DNA from: a virus
DNA length: 36,652 nucleotides
Virus record (IMG/VR): IMGVR_UViG_3300048588_000135
Location: 1-36,652 of that record
Strand: one strand, 5' to 3'
In this document: positions 36,510-36,652 of the stretch, in pieces
Position numbering within the stretch: the first letter of the stretch is position 1
How the letters are laid out: each line of letters starts with the position of its first letter
The notes under the pieces: generated by a model
What the model was told of the DNA's origin: nothing
What the model saw: only the letters and a program-made list of their open reading frames with translations
Databases searched by the model: none
Position numbers and translations under genes: made by a program

Positions 36510-36652
36510 ATGCGTGTTTTACGTGTTCAATGAGGTTTTGCCCATTGAATCGATGGTTATAACCGCGCGAAACACGCTTGTGGCTAGGCAAAACGCTAGG
36601 GCGATAGCGGTGAACTGCTTCAAAAGTAGCGTTAAATTTTCGCTAAAAAGGA
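36493..36652 (+). CDS. Small hypothetical early protein (5' part, continues at position 1)
   Basis: The ATG at 36493 begins MEPKYKCVFYVFNEVLPIES. The frame continues past the end of the window and finishes at 239 when the molecule is read as a circle, giving 82 residues. The gene overlaps the stop of the preceding gene by 17 bases. The 5' part confirms that the left-hand copy at the window start is truncated by the contig end, not by mutation. Confidence 0.75.
   Translation, partial: MEPKYKCVFYVFNEVLPIESMVITARNTLVARQNARAIAVNCFKSSVKFSLKR
36506..36652 (+). repeat. Right copy of terminal direct repeat (circular overlap)
   Basis: Matches 1-147 with one mismatch (T at 36526 against C at 21). Removing one copy yields a 36505-bp circle with intact genes at the join. 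Confidence 0.9.

Overview
The window is a complete, circularly permuted tailed-phage genome of about 36.5 kb. Bases 1-147 recur at 36506-36652 with one mismatch, so one gene runs across the window ends. The host is almost certainly a member of the Bacteroidota. The sequence is AT-rich, Shine-Dalgarno sites are essentially absent, and promoters fit the Bacteroidota pattern TTTG-N19-23-TATATTTG. The protein set (ERF annealing protein, YqaJ nuclease, DUF3127 OB-fold protein, HK97-type head, long tape measure, TP901-like tail) indicates a siphovirus. No integrase, partition gene, DNA polymerase or helicase is recognisable.

Layout. (1) 34119-36652 joined to 1-4137, plus strand: a Cro-like gene, replication genes, small early genes, the ERF annealase, an array of foreign gene cassettes (about 1266-3671) and a RuvC-like resolvase. 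(2) 4133-6485, plus: an early operon with a DUF3127 protein, a short degenerate cassette insertion and the YqaJ-type exonuclease, closed by a terminator. (3) 6486-7068: a 580-base gap with no convincing protein gene. It holds a terminator, a consensus promoter, an 81-nt RNA predicted to fold as a four-way junction that competes with a terminator hairpin, a second long hairpin and short tandem repeats. (4) 7069-29176, plus: the late operon (terminase, portal, protease, capsid, connectors, a triplicated small beta domain, tail, spike, lysis genes including a one-piece spanin). (5) 29214-33714, minus: an XRE repressor, a small winged-helix-like gene, a second cassette array (about 33460-29770), and two tiny early genes behind their own promoter.

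The most unusual content is the cassette arrays. At least seven segments start with a GTT-type core and end with its exact or near-exact complement, 8 to 14 bases, next to an imperfect palindrome. This is the signature of integron cassettes (R'' complementary to the cassette's own 5' end, attC palindrome between). Cargo includes an adenine methyltransferase, a DUF3560 protein, a possible AEP-type primase and many miniature proteins. No integron integrase is encoded. The plus and minus arrays both end at the same 40-bp hairpin (39/40 identical), which then gives way to ordinary phage genes. Both arrays also lie downstream of the same promoter type, marked by a 20-bp element present in four exact copies.

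How it works together, by inference: the four-copy element drives early operons that carry recombination genes and cassette cargo. The early recombination set (ERF, YqaJ, DUF3127, RuvC-like) supports replication and recombination. The terminase-proximal RNA and its promoter mark the switch to late genes. Lysis uses a holin, an M15 endopeptidase and a u-spanin.
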